Part shown: positions 61,710-64,000 of the stretch, piece after piece
Layout: every line of letters starts with the position of its first letter
How positions within the stretch are numbered: position 1 is the stretch's first letter
Source of the DNA: JBCBGF01 sp038526915
GTDB lineage: Bacteria > Pseudomonadota > Alphaproteobacteria > Rhodobacterales > Rhodobacteraceae
Reading direction: 5' to 3'
DNA: 64,000 nt
Assembly (NCBI GenBank): GCA_038526915.1
Contig: JBCBGF010000001.1
Span: 682,001 to 746,000 of the forward strand
Made by a program: the position numbers and the translations under genes
Notes under the pieces: generated by a model
Database searches by the model: none
What the model saw: only the letters and a program-made list of their open reading frames with translations
Told to the model about the DNA's origin: nothing

Positions 61710-61731
61710 TTTTTGAACACGAATGCAAAAA
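61710..61731. promoter_or_regulatory. LacI-type operator, distal copy
   Basis: An imperfect dyad with TTTTTG and CAAAAA ends around a central CG (TTTTTGAACAC|GAATGCAAAAA). The central CpG and A/T-rich flanks are characteristic of LacI-family sites. Confidence 0.5.
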
Positions 61732-61764
61732 AAGCTTGGCAAAACGCCACACCCGAGTCTAGCC

Positions 61765-61786
61765 TTTTTGCAAACGTGTGCAAAAC
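61765..61786. promoter_or_regulatory. LacI-type operator, proximal copy
   Basis: TTTTTGCAAAC|GTGTGCAAAAC is nearly symmetric over 22 bases around a central CG. Its centre is 55 bases from that of the distal copy and it ends 27 bases before the ATPase start. Confidence 0.6.
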
Positions 61787-61813
61787 GCACCGGTCCAACA
61801 CGGGGGTGACACG

Positions 61814-62863
61814 ATGGCTGAGATCCAGCTGCGCAATATTTCGAAGCGCTGGGGCAGTTTTGTAGGTGTCGACGATTTTAATCTGACCATACCGGATCGG
61901 GAGTTTCTGGTCCTCCTCGGCCCATCGGGCTGCGGCAAGACCACAACGATGCGCATGATCGCTGGGCTGGAAGAGCCGACCGATGGCGAGATCACGGTGG
62001 ACGGCAAGGTCGTGAACGGCCTCGATCCCAAGGATCGCGACGTCGCCATGGTTTTCCAGAGCTACGCGCTCTACCCCAACATGAGCGTCTATGAGAACAT
62101 CCGCTTCCCGCTCAAGGTACGCGGCATCGACCCCAGCACCCATGACGAAAAGGTGCGCCGTGCCAGCGCGATGGTCGAACTCGACGACTTCCTGCATCGC
62201 AAACCGGCCGAACTGTCAGGTGGTCAGCGTCAGCGGGTTGCCCTTGCGCGCGCGATTGTCCGCCAGCCCAACGTCTTCCTGATGGATGAGCCTCTGTCGA
62301 ACCTCGACGCCAAGCTGCGCGTCTCCACCCGGGCGCAGATCAAGAACCTCAGCCACGAACTGGCCGTCACCACCGTCTACGTGACGCACGACCAGATCGA
62401 GGCGATGACGTTGGCCGACCGCGTCGTGGTGATGAAGGCGGGCATCGTGCAGCAGGTGGGTAGCCCCACCGACATCTACGACAGCCCCGCCAACACCTTT
62501 GTGGCGAGCTTTATCGGCAGCCCGGCCATGAACCTGATCGAGGGCGAAATGAAAGGCGGCACGTTTACAGCGCCGCACACCTCGATCTCGGGGCTCAGCG
62601 CGCCTGACGGCCCGATCACGCTAGGCTACCGGGCCGAAGATGCCTCGGTCGCGACATCAGACGGGCAGATCAACGCACCGATCTACACGTTGGAGCTGTT
62701 GGGCGACGCGACCATGGTCACGGTCCGCATTGGTCAATCGCTTGTCAGCGTGAAGGCCGACAAAGCCTTCCGGGCCGAGATCGACGAGATGGTCTCGATC
62801 AGCATTCCACCAGAGATTTGCCACCTGTTTGACGGAAAAACAGGCGAGCGGATTGGGGCATAG
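61814..62863 (+). CDS. Sugar ABC transporter ATP-binding protein (UgpC/MalK type)
   Basis: 349 residues. Walker A GPSGCGKT (36-43), signature LSGGQRQRVALARA and Walker B LMDEPLSNLD are followed by a TOBE/MalK regulatory domain (about 235-349). It is first in a new operon that continues into a sugar-binding protein; the permeases are presumably beyond the window. The start is ATG 61814; the upstream in-frame extension lies within the proximal operator. Paralogue of the ATPase at 43406. Confidence 0.93.
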   Translation: MAEIQLRNISKRWGSFVGVDDFNLTIPDREFLVLLGPSGCGKTTTMRMIAGLEEPTDGEITVDGKVVNGLDPKDRDVAMVFQSYALYPNMSVYENIRFPLKVRGIDPSTHDEKVRRASAMVELDDFLHRKPAELSGGQRQRVALARAIVRQPNVFLMDEPLSNLDAKLRVSTRAQIKNLSHELAVTTVYVTHDQIEAMTLADRVVVMKAGIVQQVGSPTDIYDSPANTFVASFIGSPAMNLIEGEMKGGTFTAPHTSISGLSAPDGPITLGYRAEDASVATSDGQINAPIYTLELLGDATMVTVRIGQSLVSVKADKAFRAEIDEMVSISIPPEICHLFDGKTGERIGA

Positions 62864-62875
62864 CCCCAGTAGTAA

Positions 62876-62931
62876 CCCCGGGCAGATCTCCCGGGGCACA
62901 TCGACGGATGCGTGATTGCAAGGCGCATCCG
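62876..62931 (+). other. Two consecutive hairpins between ATPase and binding-protein genes
   Basis: First stem: CCCCGGG (62876-62882) with CCCGGGG (62890-62896). Second stem: CGGATGCG (62905-62912) with CGCATCCG (62924-62931). Neither is followed by a T-run; an A-rich stretch leads into the ribosome site of the next gene. Confidence 0.65.
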
Positions 62932-62957
62932 CCAAAAAAAGAAACAGGGAGTAACAG

Positions 62958-64000
62958 ATGTTTCTGAAAAAGTTTGCACTTGCCGGTGCCATGGTCGGGC
63001 TGATGGGCTCGGCCGCGTTTGCCGCCGGCCACGCGAATTGCGGGCCCGAAGGCCAGTCAATTCGTATCTTGGCCAGCGACTTCCCGGCGATCCATGCCGT
63101 CGCCGGAACCGCCGAAGAAACCTGCGCAGCCGGCGCGGCTGAGTTCACCCGCAACCACACTACTGAGGCGCGCGACATCATGAACGCCGCACTTACGCCG
63201 AACCCGGCGGAGTATACCTCGGTCATCGTGGCAAACTCGACACTGACCCAGCTGATGAACGACGGTCTCGTGCGTCCGCTGAACGATCTGGTCGAAACGT
63301 ACGGCGCAAACATCCCGCCGAACCTCTTGATCACGATCGACGGCAACGTGATGGCCGTGGCCTTCATGGCCAACTCGCAGCACCTCTATGCCCGGACCGA
63401 CATCCTGGAACAGGCGGGTGTCGAAGCGATACCCACCACCTATGATGAGCTTCTGGCCGCGGCCGAGGCGATCCGCGCGGCGGGCATCATGGAAAACCCG
63501 ATCGTGGCCAACATGCAGGTGGGCTGGAACATCGCCGAGACGTTCAACACGATCTACCTCGCCCATGGGGGTGAGTTCTTTGAGCCCGGCACAGCCAACC
63601 CCGCTATCAACAGCGAAGCAGGTATTGCCACGCTCGAGATGATGGCAAAGCTGGCTGAATACGCCCACCCCGATCACCTGAGCCAGGCGTCAAACGAGAC
63701 GCAGGCCACATGGGAAGCCGGTCAGGCTGCCCTTGGCCTGATGTGGGGCTCGCGCGGGTCCGTCATCATCGATGACGAAGGGTCGACACCTGAAGTCACT
63801 GAGAACACGGTTCTTGCCGCGGCACCTGTGGTCGAAGGGATCGGTATCCCTGGTGCAACGCTTTGGTGGGACGGGTTCACGATTGCCGCCAACGTGCCGG
63901 ACTCGGAAGCCGAGGCGACCTTTGCCGCCCTGGCCAGCGCACTGACGCCCGAGATGGTGGCCGCCAACAACGATGATGCCGTCTGGCTGCTGGAAGGGTT
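62958..64000 (+). CDS. Sugar ABC transporter substrate-binding protein (3' end outside window)
   Basis: 347 complete codons are visible and the frame is still open at the window end. The signal peptide (about 1-22) ends AAFA|AGH. The SBP_bac_1 fold is indicated by the ILASDFPAIHAV segment, the YTSVIVANS strand, and the later GLMWGSRGS and WWDGFTIAANV pocket regions. AGGGAG lies about 8 bases before the ATG. It is the receptor for the importer whose ATPase precedes it. The LacI-type operators suggest an inducible sugar such as an alpha-glucoside, but ligand identity is not readable. Confidence 0.9.
   Translation, partial: MFLKKFALAGAMVGLMGSAAFAAGHANCGPEGQSIRILASDFPAIHAVAGTAEETCAAGAAEFTRNHTTEARDIMNAALTPNPAEYTSVIVANSTLTQLMNDGLVRPLNDLVETYGANIPPNLLITIDGNVMAVAFMANSQHLYARTDILEQAGVEAIPTTYDELLAAAEAIRAAGIMENPIVANMQVGWNIAETFNTIYLAHGGEFFEPGTANPAINSEAGIATLEMMAKLAEYAHPDHLSQASNETQATWEAGQAALGLMWGSRGSVIIDDEGSTPEVTENTVLAAAPVVEGIGIPGATLWWDGFTIAANVPDSEAEATFAALASALTPEMVAANNDDAVWLLEG

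Noticed and set aside
1..64000. CRISPR arrays, insertion sequences, phage genes, rRNA
   Set aside because: No direct-repeat/spacer pattern, transposase, integrase, structural phage gene or rRNA segment was recognised on reading both strands.

Overview
This is a high-GC, gene-dense chromosomal window, very probably from an alphaproteobacterium of the Rhodobacteraceae (Rhodobacter/Roseobacter group). The grounds are the hemN-fnrL-uspA-ccoNOQP-ccoGHIS block with FnrL-type boxes, a membrane-anchored cytochrome c552 (CycM type) beside pheA, and many ATP/TRAP-independent tripartite and ABC uptake systems. I assign family but not species. No insertion sequence, integrase, CRISPR array or rRNA was seen. 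One tRNA is present (elongator tRNA-Met, CAU).

Layout. (1) 1-9833, housekeeping and transport: the 5' part of pheA, cycM, a complete yejABEF-type peptide ABC importer, an SDR, an RsmC-like rRNA methyltransferase, clpS and a HAD hydrolase. (2) 10009-11826: a secreted D,D-carboxypeptidase with a SPOR domain and a small lipoprotein. (3) 11941-25992, haem and microaerobic respiration: hemF, hemE, hemC, hemN, fnrL and uspA alternate strand gene by gene, followed by ccoNOQP and ccoGHIS. Four FNR/FnrL-like palindromes sit at the hemN/fnrL, uspA/ccoN and ccoG promoters, so oxygen-linked control of haem synthesis and the cbb3 oxidase can be read directly from the DNA. (4) 25982-30031: an esterase, a YbbAP-like ABC exporter and tRNA-Met.

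(5) 30060-41842: a catabolic island I cannot assign to a known pathway. It holds a DapA-fold aldolase, a malonyl-CoA synthetase, a CaiB CoA-transferase, a crotonase-fold protein lacking both classical glutamates, a hotdog thioesterase, a class V PLP enzyme without the desulfurase cysteine, a TctCBA transporter, two FCD-type GntR regulators whose promoters share an 11-bp motif, and an SDR lacking most of its catalytic tetrad. It is the best candidate here for undescribed biochemistry. (6) 42048-43377: a histone-H1-like Lys/Ala-rich protein with a small C-terminal domain, and an orphan NTF2-like protein.

(7) 43406-57592: a galactoside operon. An IclR regulator and MsmK/UgpC ATPase are divergent from a sugar ABC importer, GH4 alpha-galactosidase, GH42 beta-galactosidase, aldose epimerase and a full De Ley-Doudoroff route (galactose dehydrogenase, lactonase, IlvD/Edd-family dehydratase, KDGal kinase, KDPGal aldolase). 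Most genes overlap by ATGA-type junctions. (8) 57702-60684: a GbsR/MarR regulator behind a perfect 20-bp palindrome, followed by a bd-type quinol oxidase (cydAB/cioAB). (9) 60670-64000: a SnoaL-like protein and the start of another sugar ABC importer with twin LacI-type operators; its binding-protein gene runs off the window end.

Across the window all three SDR enzymes depart from the canonical YxxxK catalytic signature, each in a different way.
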